Assembly: GCA_025059775.1 (NCBI GenBank)
Contig: JANXCW010000004.1
Span: 124,001 to 188,000 of the forward strand
DNA: 64,000 nt
From: Armatimonadota bacterium
Lineage (GTDB): Bacteria; Sysuimicrobiota; Sysuimicrobiia; Sysuimicrobiales; Sysuimicrobiaceae
Direction: 5' to 3'
Shown: positions 1-9,188 of the stretch, piece by piece
Position numbering within the stretch: the stretch's first letter is position 1
How the letters are laid out: each line of letters opens with the position of its first letter
Notes under the pieces: generated by a model
What the model was told of the DNA's origin: nothing
Database searches by the model: none
Seen by the model: the letters and a program-made list of their open reading frames with translations, nothing else
Made by a program: the position numbers and the translations under genes

Positions 1-729
1 CCCGAGCGGAAAGTGGAGGTTGTAGGGGAGCTGCGGGTGGACGCGCTCGCAGCCGGGTTCCGTCCTGCAGGGGAGGATGGGGCCGCGGAGCGGGATCGCC
101 TGCTGCTCCTGCTCCCCGGGTCCCGCCCTCCCCTCGTCCGGGATCTGGCCCCCCTCATGGCACGGATCGGGGAGCTGGTGCGCCGGGCACACCGGGATGT
201 GGAGGTGGCCATGGTAGCCTCCCCGTTCCTGCCCCCTGGGCTTTTGGAGAGTGCTGTCCTGAACCACCGCATCCACGTCCTCACGGAGGAGGAAGAACGC
301 CTGCGGGCTTACCGTCGGGCTACTCTGGCTCTCACTATCCCCGGAACCGGCACCCTGGAGCTGGCATACCTGCACACCCCCATGGTGGTGTGGCTGCCCC
401 TCTACGACCCTGCCCGGTTGCCCCTGGAGGGCCTCTGGGAGTGGGTGGGACGAATACCGCTCGGGGGTCGGGCCCTCAAGGCTGCCGCGGTGCGCCGGTA
501 TTTCCGCACGCCCAGGCCCGTGGCGCTCCCCAACCGCCTGGCGGGCGAGCGGGTCGTGGAGGAGGTGGTGGGGGACGAGCCCGTGGAGGCGGTGGCGCGC
601 AGGGTGGTGGAGCTGCTCGATGACGAAGCCCGCCGGGCCCGGATGCAGCGGGCTCTGCAGCTCCGTTTCCCCTGGGCTCCCGGCGCCGCGGACCGCCTTG
701 TGCGCCGGATCGCGGAGGGAGGCGCATGA
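1..729 (+). CDS. LpxB-like (GT19-type) glycosyltransferase, C-terminal part
   Basis: The reading frame is open at the left edge, so this is the C-terminal part (about 242 codons) of a longer protein; an internal GTG at position 13 is not needed as a start. It resembles the C-terminal half of lipid-A-disaccharide synthase: an LLLLLPGSR stretch, followed after about 85 residues by PGTGTLELAYLHTPMVV, matching the SGT-TLE nucleotide-sugar-binding region of LpxB. That family transfers UDP-activated amino sugars to a membrane lipid. The stop overlaps the start of the ABC exporter (ATGA), so the two are translationally coupled. Actual acceptor and sugar are unknown, and no lpxA/C/D is in the window, so true lipid A synthesis is not implied. 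Confidence 0.7.
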   Translation, partial: PERKVEVVGELRVDALAAGFRPAGEDGAAERDRLLLLLPGSRPPLVRDLAPLMARIGELVRRAHRDVEVAMVASPFLPPGLLESAVLNHRIHVLTEEEERLRAYRRATLALTIPGTGTLELAYLHTPMVVWLPLYDPARLPLEGLWEWVGRIPLGGRALKAAAVRRYFRTPRPVALPNRLAGERVVEEVVGDEPVEAVARRVVELLDDEARRARMQRALQLRFPWAPGAADRLVRRIAEGGA

Positions 730-2462
730 AGTTCTCCCCTCTCCTCCGGGACACCATCCGACCCCAGCTGGGCTTGCTGGCGCTGGCGGCGGGGTGCGTG
801 CTGGTGGTGACGGCCCTGGGCTTAGCTGTGCCCTACGTGTTCGGCCGGACCATCGACGAGCTGGTAGCCCGCGCGGAAGTCCACCTCATCGAGCGGGCGG
901 GCCTGGGGGTGCTGGGGGTGCTGGCCCTGCGCACCCTGTTCCTCTACGGTTCCATCTACGCCAACTTCGCCTTCGCGCATCGGGCCACCGCGGCCCTGCG
1001 CGGCCGCATCTTCTCCTCCCTGTTGCGATGGCCCGTGGAGCGGATCGGAGCCTGGCACAGCGGGGAGGTGCTGAGCCGCTCCCTGTCGGACACCCAGCTG
1101 GTGCACACCCATCTGTTGGTGGGACTTGTGGACCTCCTCGGCACCTTGGCCGCGTTGGCGGGAACCGTGGTCATGCTGTTCGTGCTGGAGTGGCGGCTTG
1201 CGCTCCTTACCCTCGTCATCCTCCCTGGAGTGGCGATCCTGGCCCGCCACTTCGGAGGGCAGATCCAGCGTGCGAGCGCCCAGGCCCAGCAGCAGGTGGC
1301 GGAACTTGCGACCCGCGTGCGGGACGTGGTGGCGGGCGCCAGGGTGGTACGGGCCTTCGTGCAGGAGGCCCGGGAGGAGGCCCGCTTTTCGGAAGAGAAC
1401 GCACGGCTCGTGCGGCAGCAGCTGCGGATGAGCCGCCTTGTGGCGCGCGAGGTGTGCGCCGTCACCCTGGCCACGGCCCTGGGGCTTGTGGGGTTCCTGT
1501 GGATCGGAGCCCGGCTCGTGGCCTCCGGGTGGATGACGCCCGGGAGGCTCGTGGCCTTCGTGGCCTACGTGGCCCTGGCCATCGAGCCGGGTGTGAACCT
1601 CACCCGCATGTACACGAACCTTCGACAGGCCCAGGCAGCCCTGGAGCGCATCGAGGAGGTGCTGCGCTTGCCCCTCCACACCGACCCCCCCGGTGCCCGG
1701 GACCTCCCACGCCCCCTGGGGGACATCGCCTACGAGGACGTATGGTTCGCGTACGAGCCCGGGAAATGGGCCCTGCGCGGGGTGAGCTTCCGGATCCGGC
1801 GGGGAGAACGGGTGGCCCTGGTGGGACCGAGCGGTGCGGGCAAGACCTCCATCGTCAACCTCCTCCTGCGGTTCTACGACCCCACCCGGGGACGGGTCAC
1901 CATCGGGGGGGTGGACCTGCGGGAGGTGTGTACCGCTGCCCTGCGCAGCCGGATCGGGTACGTACCGCAGGATCCCATGCTGTTCGCGGGCACGATCCGC
2001 GACAACATCGCCTACGGCCGCCCCGAGGCCTCCCTGGAGGAGGTGGTCCAGGCGGCGCGGGCGGCCCACGCGGACGAGTTCATCCGGGCCCTCCCCCGAG
2101 GCTATGAGACGTCCCTTGCGGAGGCAGGCCTGAATCTCTCCGGGGGGCAGCGACAGCGCATCGCCATCGCGCGGGCCCTCCTTCTGGACCCCGAGATCAT
2201 CGTCCTGGACGAAGCCACGAGCCACCTCGACGCGGAGTCGGAGGCCGCAGTCCAGCAGGCCCTGGAGCGGCTGTTCCGGGGGCGGACGGTCCTTGTGATC
2301 GCCCACCGCCTGAGCACGGTCCGGGAGGTGGACCGCATCCTGGTGCTGCAAGAAGGACGCCTCGTGGAGGAGGGGACCTACGAGGAGCTCCTGCGGGCCG
2401 GAGGACTCTTCCGGATCCTCGCGGAAGGACAGCTCCTCCCCGTCCCGGTTCCGGGTTCCTAG
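726..2462 (+). CDS. MsbA-like ABC exporter, fused permease and ATPase
   Basis: A 578-residue half-transporter with six-helix export domain first (about residues 15-300) and ATPase domain second (about 335-570). Walker A GPSGAGKT lies near residue 368, the signature LSGGQRQR near 470, and Walker B IIVLDEAT just after it; the H-loop sits in AHRLS. Such homodimeric type-IV exporters flip lipids, glycolipids or drugs outward across the inner membrane. Its place between an LpxB-like transferase and two GT2 transferases suggests glycolipid export, which is inference. The ATG overlaps the upstream stop by 4 nt, and the next gene begins 2 nt after its TAG. Length is normal for the family. Confidence 0.88.
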   Translation: MKFSPLLRDTIRPQLGLLALAAGCVLVVTALGLAVPYVFGRTIDELVARAEVHLIERAGLGVLGVLALRTLFLYGSIYANFAFAHRATAALRGRIFSSLLRWPVERIGAWHSGEVLSRSLSDTQLVHTHLLVGLVDLLGTLAALAGTVVMLFVLEWRLALLTLVILPGVAILARHFGGQIQRASAQAQQQVAELATRVRDVVAGARVVRAFVQEAREEARFSEENARLVRQQLRMSRLVAREVCAVTLATALGLVGFLWIGARLVASGWMTPGRLVAFVAYVALAIEPGVNLTRMYTNLRQAQAALERIEEVLRLPLHTDPPGARDLPRPLGDIAYEDVWFAYEPGKWALRGVSFRIRRGERVALVGPSGAGKTSIVNLLLRFYDPTRGRVTIGGVDLREVCTAALRSRIGYVPQDPMLFAGTIRDNIAYGRPEASLEEVVQAARAAHADEFIRALPRGYETSLAEAGLNLSGGQRQRIAIARALLLDPEIIVLDEATSHLDAESEAAVQQALERLFRGRTVLVIAHRLSTVREVDRILVLQEGRLVEEGTYEELLRAGGLFRILAEGQLLPVPVPGS

Positions 2463-2464
2463 CG

Positions 2465-3376
2465 ATGGAGCTCTCCGTAGTGATCCCCGCCTACAACCGA
2501 CCCCGGGTGCTGGAAGTGTGCCTGCGCTGCCTGAGTCGGCAAACCCTTCCACGGAACTGCTATGAGGTGGTCGTGGTGGATGACGGGTCAGAGGAGGATC
2601 TCCGCCCCTCGGTGGAGTCGTTCCGGGAAGCCCTGCAGGTACGGTTCTGCCGGCTGCCGCGGAATCTCGGCCGCGCGGCGGCCCGCAACCGGGGGATCGC
2701 CGAAGCACGGGGGGAGGTGGTGGTGTTCGTGGACAGCGACGTCTTCGTGGTGCCCCGGTTCCTAGCGGTACACCGAGAGATCCACGAGCGCCACCGGAAC
2801 GCGGTGGGGCGAGGACCGATCCTGCTCACGGAGCACCTGGATGATCCCCTGGAACGCCCTCCCTACCTGCGGGATCCCTCCCCCGCCTTCCTGGACACCG
2901 CGAACGCCTCCGTGCGCAGACGGCACCTGCTGGAGGCGGGCGGCTTCGACGAGGACTTTCGGGAGTACGGCTGGGAAGACTTTGAGCTGGGGATGCGGTT
3001 AATCCGAATGGGACTGCGCCGGGTCTACCGTCACGGGGCCTTGGCGTACCACTACCAGCCTCTCCCGGATCCTGAAGCGCTCGGGCTCCTCTTCCGGAAG
3101 GAGGAGGAGCGGGCCCGGATGGCGGTGCGGCTGCTGCGCAAGCAGCCCGGGTGGCGCACCCGGTGGATGGTCCAGCATACCCTCCTACACCAGGCCCTCG
3201 CCTTTCTCATGACCCTGGGCGGACGCGTGGACCGAGAGCGCCTGCGCCGGATCCTCCAGGACCGCCACCTCCCGCCCGCGCGGAAGTACCTGCTCCTCCG
3301 GGGGGCCTTGAACCGTCACTATCTCGCGATCCTGAGCCGGGAGTGGACATGGGATCGGTCCGCATCAGCGTGGTGA
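2465..3376 (+). CDS. Glycosyltransferase family 2 (first copy)
   Basis: A 303-residue GT-A fold enzyme starting [13 protein letters not shown], the usual GT2 N-terminus. Nucleotide-binding DDGS is near residue 41, and the metal-binding DxD is DSD in FVDSDVFV near residue 95. A GWEDFELGMRL motif (acidic ED pair) in the middle resembles the catalytic region of chondroitin-polymerase-like GT2 enzymes. It probably transfers a sugar from a nucleotide donor to the lipid or glycan handled by the neighbouring ABC exporter. It starts 2 nt after the exporter stop and overlaps the next GT2 gene by 28 nt. Substrate cannot be read from sequence. Confidence 0.85.
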   Translation: MELSVVIPAYNRPRVLEVCLRCLSRQTLPRNCYEVVVVDDGSEEDLRPSVESFREALQVRFCRLPRNLGRAAARNRGIAEARGEVVVFVDSDVFVVPRFLAVHREIHERHRNAVGRGPILLTEHLDDPLERPPYLRDPSPAFLDTANASVRRRHLLEAGGFDEDFREYGWEDFELGMRLIRMGLRRVYRHGALAYHYQPLPDPEALGLLFRKEEERARMAVRLLRKQPGWRTRWMVQHTLLHQALAFLMTLGGRVDRERLRRILQDRHLPPARKYLLLRGALNRHYLAILSREWTWDRSASAW

Positions 3377-4338
3377 TCCCCGCCTACAACTGCGCGCATG
3401 TGTTGGGAACCACCCTGGAGCACCTAAGCCGCCAGGAATACCCCCGGGACGCCTACGAGGTGGTGGTGGTGGACGACGGGAGCACGGACGGGACTCCGGA
3501 GGTGGTCGCCCGCTGGGCGGATTCGCTTCCGCTCCGCTACCTCCGGCAGCCGAACGCCGGACGGGCTGCCGCCCGCAACCGGGGCGCCCGGGAGGCCCGC
3601 TACGAAGTCCTCCTATTCCTGGACGCGGATGTGTGGGCGGAAGCGAAGCTCCTCACGGCCCACGCCGCCCACTACCGGCAAGGTGGCCGCGTGGCGGTGC
3701 AGGGTCCAAGCCGTACGCACCCCCGCAGCAAGGTGAACCCCTTCATGGAAGTCAAGGAGCTGTTCCCTGACCTCACCCCGCGACGCCCTCACGACCTCTC
3801 TCCCTATCACGTCATCACCCGGAATTTCTCCGTCCGGGCGGAGGACTTCTGGCGGGTGGGGGGCTTCGATGAGGCCTTCTCGGGGTACGGGTGGGAGGAC
3901 ATCGAGCTGGGGGTGCGCCTGCGGCGAAGCGGGGTACGCATCCACTGGGAGTCCCGGGCGGTGACCTGGCACTACCATGTGGAGGACCTGGAGGGCGCAC
4001 GCCGTAAGCTGGTAGAGGCGGGTCGGGGAGCCGTGTACTTCTGGAACAAGCACCGCCGCCCCCTCGGGCTTGGCCTCTTCCTGGAGCTGCATCCCCTCCT
4101 GTTGCCTTTGAAGTGGCTTGTGTACCGGAGCGGCGTCTTCACCCCGTGGATCCGCAGGGTCCTGGAGCATACGGAACGGAGGCTACTCTCCGCCACCGGG
4201 CCCTCGCGGAAGCTGTGGCTCGCGGTAGCCAACGAGTGCTACGCACACCTCCTCTGGCACGCCTACTACGAGGGAGTCTGGCAGGTCCTCCAGGAAGGCT
4301 CCCACCCCAGCATCCCTGTTGGCCGATGCGCGTCCTGA
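3349..4338 (+). CDS. Glycosyltransferase family 2 (second copy)
   Basis: A 329-residue GT2 enzyme with the same plan as its upstream neighbour: VVIPAYNCA at the N-terminus, DDGSTDG, DxD as DAD in LFLDADVW, and [11 protein letters not shown]. The two are clearly related and probably a tandem duplication that diverged. The chosen ATG (MGSVRISVV) lies inside the 3' end of the first copy; the frame is open further upstream, but those residues do not look like a GT2 N-terminus. The C-terminal 90 residues are hydrophobic and basic and may contact the membrane. Overlap with the next gene is 13 nt. Role in surface glycan synthesis is inferred from context. Confidence 0.85.
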   Translation: MGSVRISVVIPAYNCAHVLGTTLEHLSRQEYPRDAYEVVVVDDGSTDGTPEVVARWADSLPLRYLRQPNAGRAAARNRGAREARYEVLLFLDADVWAEAKLLTAHAAHYRQGGRVAVQGPSRTHPRSKVNPFMEVKELFPDLTPRRPHDLSPYHVITRNFSVRAEDFWRVGGFDEAFSGYGWEDIELGVRLRRSGVRIHWESRAVTWHYHVEDLEGARRKLVEAGRGAVYFWNKHRRPLGLGLFLELHPLLLPLKWLVYRSGVFTPWIRRVLEHTERRLLSATGPSRKLWLAVANECYAHLLWHAYYEGVWQVLQEGSHPSIPVGRCAS

Positions 4339-5489
4339 TCGTCTCCAACGGATACGGGGAGGACGCCATGGGGGCCGCCCTCGGGCGTGCCCTGCGGCGG
4401 CAAGGAGCCGAGGTGCGAGCCTATCCTCTCGTGGGCCTGGGGAGCGCTTACCAGGCGGCGGGGATCTCCGTGCTGGATCCCCGCCGCACGCTGCCCACCG
4501 AGGGGTTCGGGTTCCGTACCGGCTGGCGGGAGGCGTGGGAGGATCTGCGGGCCGGATGGATCTCCCTCACCCTGGCCCAGCGCCGCACCCTGCGGGAGCA
4601 GCGGGAGGAGAGGGATGAGGTGGTGGCCATTGGGGATCTGTTCTGCCTGTGGATGGCCGCAGCCACTGGGACCCGACCGGTGTACCTCCCCACGGCCAAA
4701 TCCGAGTACAACGAGCCCCACCAGCCCTGGGAGCTTCTCCTGATCCGGCGCCTGGCCCGTGTCTCCTTCCCCCGGGATTCCCTCACCACAGACCGATTCC
4801 GAAAGGCCGGCATCCCCGCGGAGTACGTGGGCAACCTCATGATGGACTGCCTGGAGTTCTCGGGGGAGGATTTCGGGTTTGCTGCGGACGAACCCGTAGT
4901 GCTGCTGCTTCCAGGAAGCCGGCGGGATGCTCCCGCCAATTTCCGCCTGCTTCTCCGGGCCGTGGAGCGGGTGGCCGCCGCGCGTCCGGAGGTTCGGTGG
5001 CTGTGCGCCCTCTCACCCACCGTGGACCCCCTGGCTTTGGCCCGCGCCACGGGTGCGCGGATCGCCCAAGACCACCTCCTCTGGAGAGGCCTCCGGATCC
5101 GGATAACCCGGTCCTTCGCCGATGCGGTGGCGCAGGCCATGATGGTGCTGGGGATGAGTGGGACAGCGAACGAGCAGGCGGCAGGGCTCCGTAAGCCCGT
5201 GGTGGCCCTGCCGGGTCCCGGCCCTCAGTTCACCCGCAAGTTCCTGGAGCTCCAGGCCAGACTCCTGGGGGAAGCCCTGGTGCCCACGGAAGGGCCGGAG
5301 GAGGCGGCGCAGACCGTGCTGCGGTTGCTGGCGGATCCTGAGGAGCGTACCCGGCGGGGGGAAGTGGGGCGGGCCCGGATGGGTCCCCCGGGGGCCGCGG
5401 ACCGCTTGGCCCACTGGCTTGTGGGCAGGAGAGGACAGACGGAGAGGAGAATCTCACTTCCCAGAGCACGCGGGGAAAGGGGGAGGTGT
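4326..5489 (+). CDS. Lipid-A-disaccharide synthase-related protein; frame runs into acs without a stop
   Basis: Begins [16 protein letters not shown], typical of the LpxB-related family found in cyanobacteria and Deinococcus. A second nucleotide-sugar-binding half carries [11 protein letters not shown] and, after about 100 residues, [14 protein letters not shown] with an invariant-type SGT-N-E. Total is about 388 codons up to the next ATG. Homology to the first gene of the window ends at [13 protein letters not shown]; the following 22 residues look like read-through of a leader. No stop codon separates this gene from acetyl-CoA synthetase, so a single large polypeptide is formally possible. 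I set the end just before the acs ATG, which has its own strong ribosome site. See findings. Confidence 0.7.
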
Positions 5490-7466
5490 ATGGACTGGAC
5501 GGGCGTGCAGACCCAAGCCACCATCCAGGCCCTACTCCAGGAGACCCGCAGGTTTCCGCCCTCGCCGGAGTTCGCGGCCCGGGCCAATGTACGTGACCCC
5601 CGGATCTATGAGGAGGCGGAGCGGGATCCGGAAGGATTCTGGGCGAAATATGCGGAGCAGGAGCTGCGGTGGCTCCGGAAGTGGGACCGGGTCCTGGAGT
5701 GGAACGCGCCGTGGGCCAAGTGGTTCGTGGGGGGGCAATTGAACGCCTGCGACAACTGCGTGGATCGCCACGTGGAGACGTGGCGGCGCACCAAGGCCGC
5801 CCTCGTGTGGGAGGGCGAGCCGGGCGATAGCCGGGTCCTCACCTACCAGGACCTGCACCGGGAAGTCCAGCGGTTCAGCAACGTCCTCAAGAACTTAGGC
5901 GTTCAAAGAGGGGATCGGGTCACCATCTACCTGGGGATGGTCCCGGAACTGCCCATCGCCATGTTGGCCTGCGCCCGCATCGGCGCGGTGCACAGTGTGG
6001 TGTTTGGCGGATTCAGCGCGGAGGCCCTGGCGGGCCGCATCCAGGATGCAAGCGCCAAGGTCCTCGTCACCCAGGATGGAGCATGGCGGCGGGGGCAGAT
6101 TGTCCCCCTCAAGCAGTACGCGGACGAGGCCTTACAGACCTGTCCCTCGGTGGAGAAGGTGGTGGTGCTCCGGCGGGCCGGAAACCCGGTGCCGATGCGG
6201 CCGGGAAGGGACTACTGGTGGCACGAGCTCCTGGAGCAGGCCGCACCGACCTGTCCCGCAGAACCCCTCGACAGCGAGCACCCGCTCTTTATCCTGTACA
6301 CCTCCGGAACGACGGGGAAACCGAAGGGGGTGCTGCACACCACGGGCGGGTACCTGCTGGGTGTCCACCTCACCACCAAGTGGGTGTTCGATCTGAAGGA
6401 GGAGGACTACTACTGGTGCACCGCGGACATCGGGTGGGTCACGGGCCACAGCTACATCGTGTACGGGCCGCTGAGCAACGGCGCCACCTCCGTGATGTAC
6501 GAGGGGGCTCCCGACTGGCCGGACCGGGATCGGTACTGGCGCATCGTGGAGAAGTACCGGGTGAACATCCTGTACACCTCGCCCACCTTCATCCGCACCG
6601 CCATGAAATGGGGGCTGGAGTACCCGCGGCGGTGCGACCTCACAAGCCTCCGCCTGTTGGGCACCGTAGGGGAGCCCATCAACCCGGAGGCCTGGATGTG
6701 GTATCACGAGCACATCGGGGGGGGCCGCTGCCCCATCGTGGACACCTGGTGGCAGACGGAGACGGGGATGATCCTGATCACCCCGCTTCCCGGCATTACC
6801 ACCACCAAGCCCGGATCCGCCACCCTTCCCTTCCCGGGCATCGCCGCGGACATCGTGGACGAGCACGGAAACTCGCTGCCGCCCAACGTAGGGGGGTACC
6901 TCGTCCTCACCCGCCCCTGGCCGGCCATGCTGCGCACCTTCTGGGGGGATCCGGAGCGGTACGTCCAGGTCTACTGGAGCCGGTTCCCGGGTAAGTACTT
7001 CACGGGAGACGGAGCCCGGCGGGACGAAGATGGGTACTACTGGATCCAGGGCCGGGTGGACGACGTGGTGAACGTAGCAGGCCACCGGCTCAGCAACATC
7101 GAGATCGAAAGCGCCCTCGTCTCCCACCCCGCGGTGGCGGAGGCCGCCACCATCGGGCGCAGTCACCCCGAGAAAGGACAGGCCATCGCGGCCTTCGTGG
7201 TGCTCCGGAGCGGATACGAGCCCAGCGAGACGTTGCGGAAGGAGCTGCGGGAGTGGGTGGCCCAGAAGATCAGCCCCATCGCGCGGCCCGACGACGTCTT
7301 CTTCTGTGCGGACCTGCCCAAGACCCGCTCCGCCAAGATCATGCGGAGGCTGCTGCGGGACATCGCGGAAGGGAGGGCCCTGGGGGATACCACCACCCTC
7401 ACGGATCCCAAGGTGATCGAGGAGATCAAGCAGCGGTACGTGGAGGAGGGAACGGAGGAGGCGTAA
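5490..7466 (+). CDS. acs: Acetyl-CoA synthetase, AMP-forming
   Basis: Activates acetate with ATP and CoA through acetyl-AMP. The 658 residues match the family length. Visible motifs are the ANL phosphate loop [12 protein letters not shown], the acetate-pocket region TWWQTETG, the hinge [13 protein letters not shown], and [13 protein letters not shown]. The C-terminal TRSAKIMRR carries the lysine used in adenylation and regulated by acetylation in other bacteria. The start ATG (MDWTGVQ) is set by a strong AGGGGGAGG site 4 nt upstream, although the frame is open back into the LpxB-related gene. It is the last gene of the plus-strand cluster and converges on recA with a hairpin between them. Confidence 0.93.
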   Translation: MDWTGVQTQATIQALLQETRRFPPSPEFAARANVRDPRIYEEAERDPEGFWAKYAEQELRWLRKWDRVLEWNAPWAKWFVGGQLNACDNCVDRHVETWRRTKAALVWEGEPGDSRVLTYQDLHREVQRFSNVLKNLGVQRGDRVTIYLGMVPELPIAMLACARIGAVHSVVFGGFSAEALAGRIQDASAKVLVTQDGAWRRGQIVPLKQYADEALQTCPSVEKVVVLRRAGNPVPMRPGRDYWWHELLEQAAPTCPAEPLDSEHPLFILYTSGTTGKPKGVLHTTGGYLLGVHLTTKWVFDLKEEDYYWCTADIGWVTGHSYIVYGPLSNGATSVMYEGAPDWPDRDRYWRIVEKYRVNILYTSPTFIRTAMKWGLEYPRRCDLTSLRLLGTVGEPINPEAWMWYHEHIGGGRCPIVDTWWQTETGMILITPLPGITTTKPGSATLPFPGIAADIVDEHGNSLPPNVGGYLVLTRPWPAMLRTFWGDPERYVQVYWSRFPGKYFTGDGARRDEDGYYWIQGRVDDVVNVAGHRLSNIEIESALVSHPAVAEAATIGRSHPEKGQAIAAFVVLRSGYEPSETLRKELREWVAQKISPIARPDDVFFCADLPKTRSAKIMRRLLRDIAEGRALGDTTTLTDPKVIEEIKQRYVEEGTEEA

Positions 7467-7486
7467 ACGGGCCCTCCGTTCCCTCC
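7445..7486. terminator. Perfect 14-bp inverted repeat between convergent acs and recA
   Basis: The arms at 7445-7458 and 7473-7486 are perfectly complementary (GGAGGGAACGGAGG and its complement) around a 14-nt loop holding the acs stop codon. It lies between the converging 3' ends of acs and recA, so it can fold in both transcripts. There is no U-tract on either side, so it would be a non-canonical or Rho-assisted bidirectional terminator, or a 3'-end stabiliser. Confidence 0.6.
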
Positions 7487-7490
7487 CTGG

Positions 7491-8564
7491 CTACCGTGTC
7501 CGAAGGGGGACGTCCTTGTGGTTCCGGCTTGGCAGCTCCGGCACCACGGGTGTCTCCGGGACCTGGCTGCGGCTCCGGTTCCACCCCATCTTCTCCCGCA
7601 GTTTGGCCTCCAGCTCTGCCGCGAGCTCCGGGTTGTTCTCCAGAAACTCCCGGGCGTTGTCCCGGCCCTGGCCCAGGCGCAGTTCCCCATAGCTGTACCA
7701 CGTTCCCACCTTCTGCACGAGACCCTGCGCGGTGGCGAGGTCCAACAGGCTCCCGGCCTTGCTGATCCCCTTCCCGTAGAGGATCTCCACCTCACACTCC
7801 CGGAAGGGCGGAGCCACCTTGTTCTTCACCACCTTCACCCGGGCCCGCATGCCCGTGATGTCCTCGCCGTTCTTGATGTTCTCCGTCCGCCGGATCTCCA
7901 TGCGAACGGAGGCGTAGAACTTCAGGGCCCGGCCACCCGTGGTGGTCTCCGGGTTACCGAACATCACGCCGACCTTCTCCCGGATCTGGTTGATGAACAC
8001 CACCACGCACCGGGACCGGCTGATGGCGCCCACGAGCTTGCGCAGGGCCTGGCTCATGAGCCGCGCCTGCAGCCCCACGAACGCATCCCCCATCTCTCCC
8101 TCCAGCTCCGCCCTCGGCACCAGGGCCGCCACGGAGTCGATCACGATCACGTCCACGGCCCCGGAGCGCACCAGGGTCTCCGCGATCTCCAGAGCCTGCT
8201 CGCCACTATCGGGTTGGGAGACCAGCAGCTCGTCTACGTTCACGCCTACTGCCCGCGCGTAGTTGGGGTCCAAGGCGTGCTCCGCATCGATGAAAGCGGC
8301 CACCCCCCCCTCCCGCTGGGCCTCCGCAATGATGTGGTAGGCCAGGGTGGTCTTTCCACTCGCCTCAGGGCCGTAGATCTCCACCACCCGTCCCCGGGGC
8401 ACCCCTCCCACCCCCAGGGCTGTATCCAGCCCGATGGCCCCCGTGGGGATCACCTCCACCGTGAGCCGCTGGTTCGCCTCCCCCAGCTTCATGATGGAGC
8501 CCTTGCCGAACTGCTTCTCGATCTGGGCCACGGCTAAATCCAACGCCTTCTGCCGGTCACTCAT
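7491..8564 (-). CDS. recA: Recombinase RecA
   Basis: DNA strand-exchange protein and co-protease for LexA in the SOS response. The 357 residues fit the family. Walker [10 protein letters not shown] is at 65-73. The L1/L2 regions and the MAW-like polymerisation site follow, with [10 protein letters not shown] and [10 protein letters not shown] clearly seen. The C-terminal tail is short and basic rather than acidic. The ATG has a GGGAGG site and a short leader of about 23 nt behind a near-consensus promoter. As in Bacillota, it follows cinA, here with thpR between. The gene ends 24 nt from convergent acs. Confidence 0.97.
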   Translation of the reverse strand: MSDRQKALDLAVAQIEKQFGKGSIMKLGEANQRLTVEVIPTGAIGLDTALGVGGVPRGRVVEIYGPEASGKTTLAYHIIAEAQREGGVAAFIDAEHALDPNYARAVGVNVDELLVSQPDSGEQALEIAETLVRSGAVDVIVIDSVAALVPRAELEGEMGDAFVGLQARLMSQALRKLVGAISRSRCVVVFINQIREKVGVMFGNPETTTGGRALKFYASVRMEIRRTENIKNGEDITGMRARVKVVKNKVAPPFRECEVEILYGKGISKAGSLLDLATAQGLVQKVGTWYSYGELRLGQGRDNAREFLENNPELAAELEAKLREKMGWNRSRSQVPETPVVPELPSRNHKDVPLRTR

Positions 8565-8593
8565 GGCCTCCCTCCTCCCGTGGCTTTCCCAAA

Positions 8594-8622
8594 GCTATAG
8601 CAAACATTTGTTTGCATGTCAA
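8594..8622 (-). promoter_or_regulatory. recA promoter (TTGACA, 17 nt, TATAGC)
   Basis: On the minus strand a perfect -35 TTGACA (8622-8617) is followed by exactly 17 nt and TATAGC (8599-8594), giving a start near 8587. The -35 overlaps the thpR stop codon TGA, so recA can be transcribed independently of the cinA-thpR mRNA. The spacer is filled by the LexA-like palindrome described separately. Confidence 0.8.
8600..8615. promoter_or_regulatory. LexA/SOS-box-like operator in the recA promoter spacer
   Basis: GCAAACATTTGTTTGC is an inverted repeat with 7-nt arms. Its central 14 nt (8601-8614) match the Bacillus-type SOS box CGAACATATGTTCG at 11 of 14 positions. It sits exactly between the -35 and -10 of recA, where a bound repressor would block RNA polymerase. 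No lexA gene is in the window, so the regulator is inferred. Confidence 0.7.
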
Positions 8623-9188
8623 CCGCCGAGTCGTACGGACTCCCGGATCACGTACGTGGGTCCCTTCGGGCTCAGTCGGCTCTCCATGACCACCACCCAT
8701 TCAACGCGCTGTCGGCCGATTTTCGCGTTTCCAGACCGTTCCAGGGCCTTCGCGAGGTCTGCTCCTCCTTCTCCCTGCCGGATACGGCCGATGGTGAGGT
8801 GGGGCTCGAAGGGACGGGCTTCCCGGGGAAACCGGATACGGAACAGGGCATCCTCCACACGCCGGGCCAGGGCCACGAGCTCTGTCGCTCCCTCCGTGAC
8901 TCCTACCCAGAGCACCCGGGGGGACCGCAGGTGGGGGAAGGCTCCGAGGCCCTCGATGGTGATCTCGAACGGATTTGTCCCCGCGACTTCCCGCACCGCG
9001 CCCGCCACATCCTGCACCCGTACCTCCGGGACCTCGCCCAGAAATTTCAGGGTGAAGTGGAGGAGATCCGGTTCCACCCACTTCACCCGCACCTCCGGCC
9101 AGGCCCGGGCGATGGCCCGCTGCAGATCCCGCACCTGAGGGCGAAGGGCCTCCGCGAGGGGGACCGCCACAAAGAGGCGCACCCTCAC
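8619..9188 (-). CDS. thpR: RNA 2',3'-cyclic phosphodiesterase (2H superfamily)
   Basis: A 189-residue 2H phosphoesterase with the two diagnostic His-x-Thr motifs: LHFT at residues 43-46 and PHLT at 129-132. Family members open 2',3'-cyclic phosphates on RNA ends to 2'-phosphates; the physiological RNA is usually unknown. It starts with GTG overlapping the cinA stop (GTGA), so it is coupled to cinA. Its stop codon is inside the recA -35 box. Insertion between cinA and recA differs from Bacillus. Confidence 0.9.
   Translation of the reverse strand: MRVRLFVAVPLAEALRPQVRDLQRAIARAWPEVRVKWVEPDLLHFTLKFLGEVPEVRVQDVAGAVREVAGTNPFEITIEGLGAFPHLRSPRVLWVGVTEGATELVALARRVEDALFRIRFPREARPFEPHLTIGRIRQGEGGADLAKALERSGNAKIGRQRVEWVVVMESRLSPKGPTYVIRESVRLGG

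Noticed and set aside
822-2708. A 628-codon open frame on the minus strand opposite the ABC exporter
   Set aside because: Antisense shadow of a well-supported exporter; composition is typical of the reverse complement of high-GC coding DNA.
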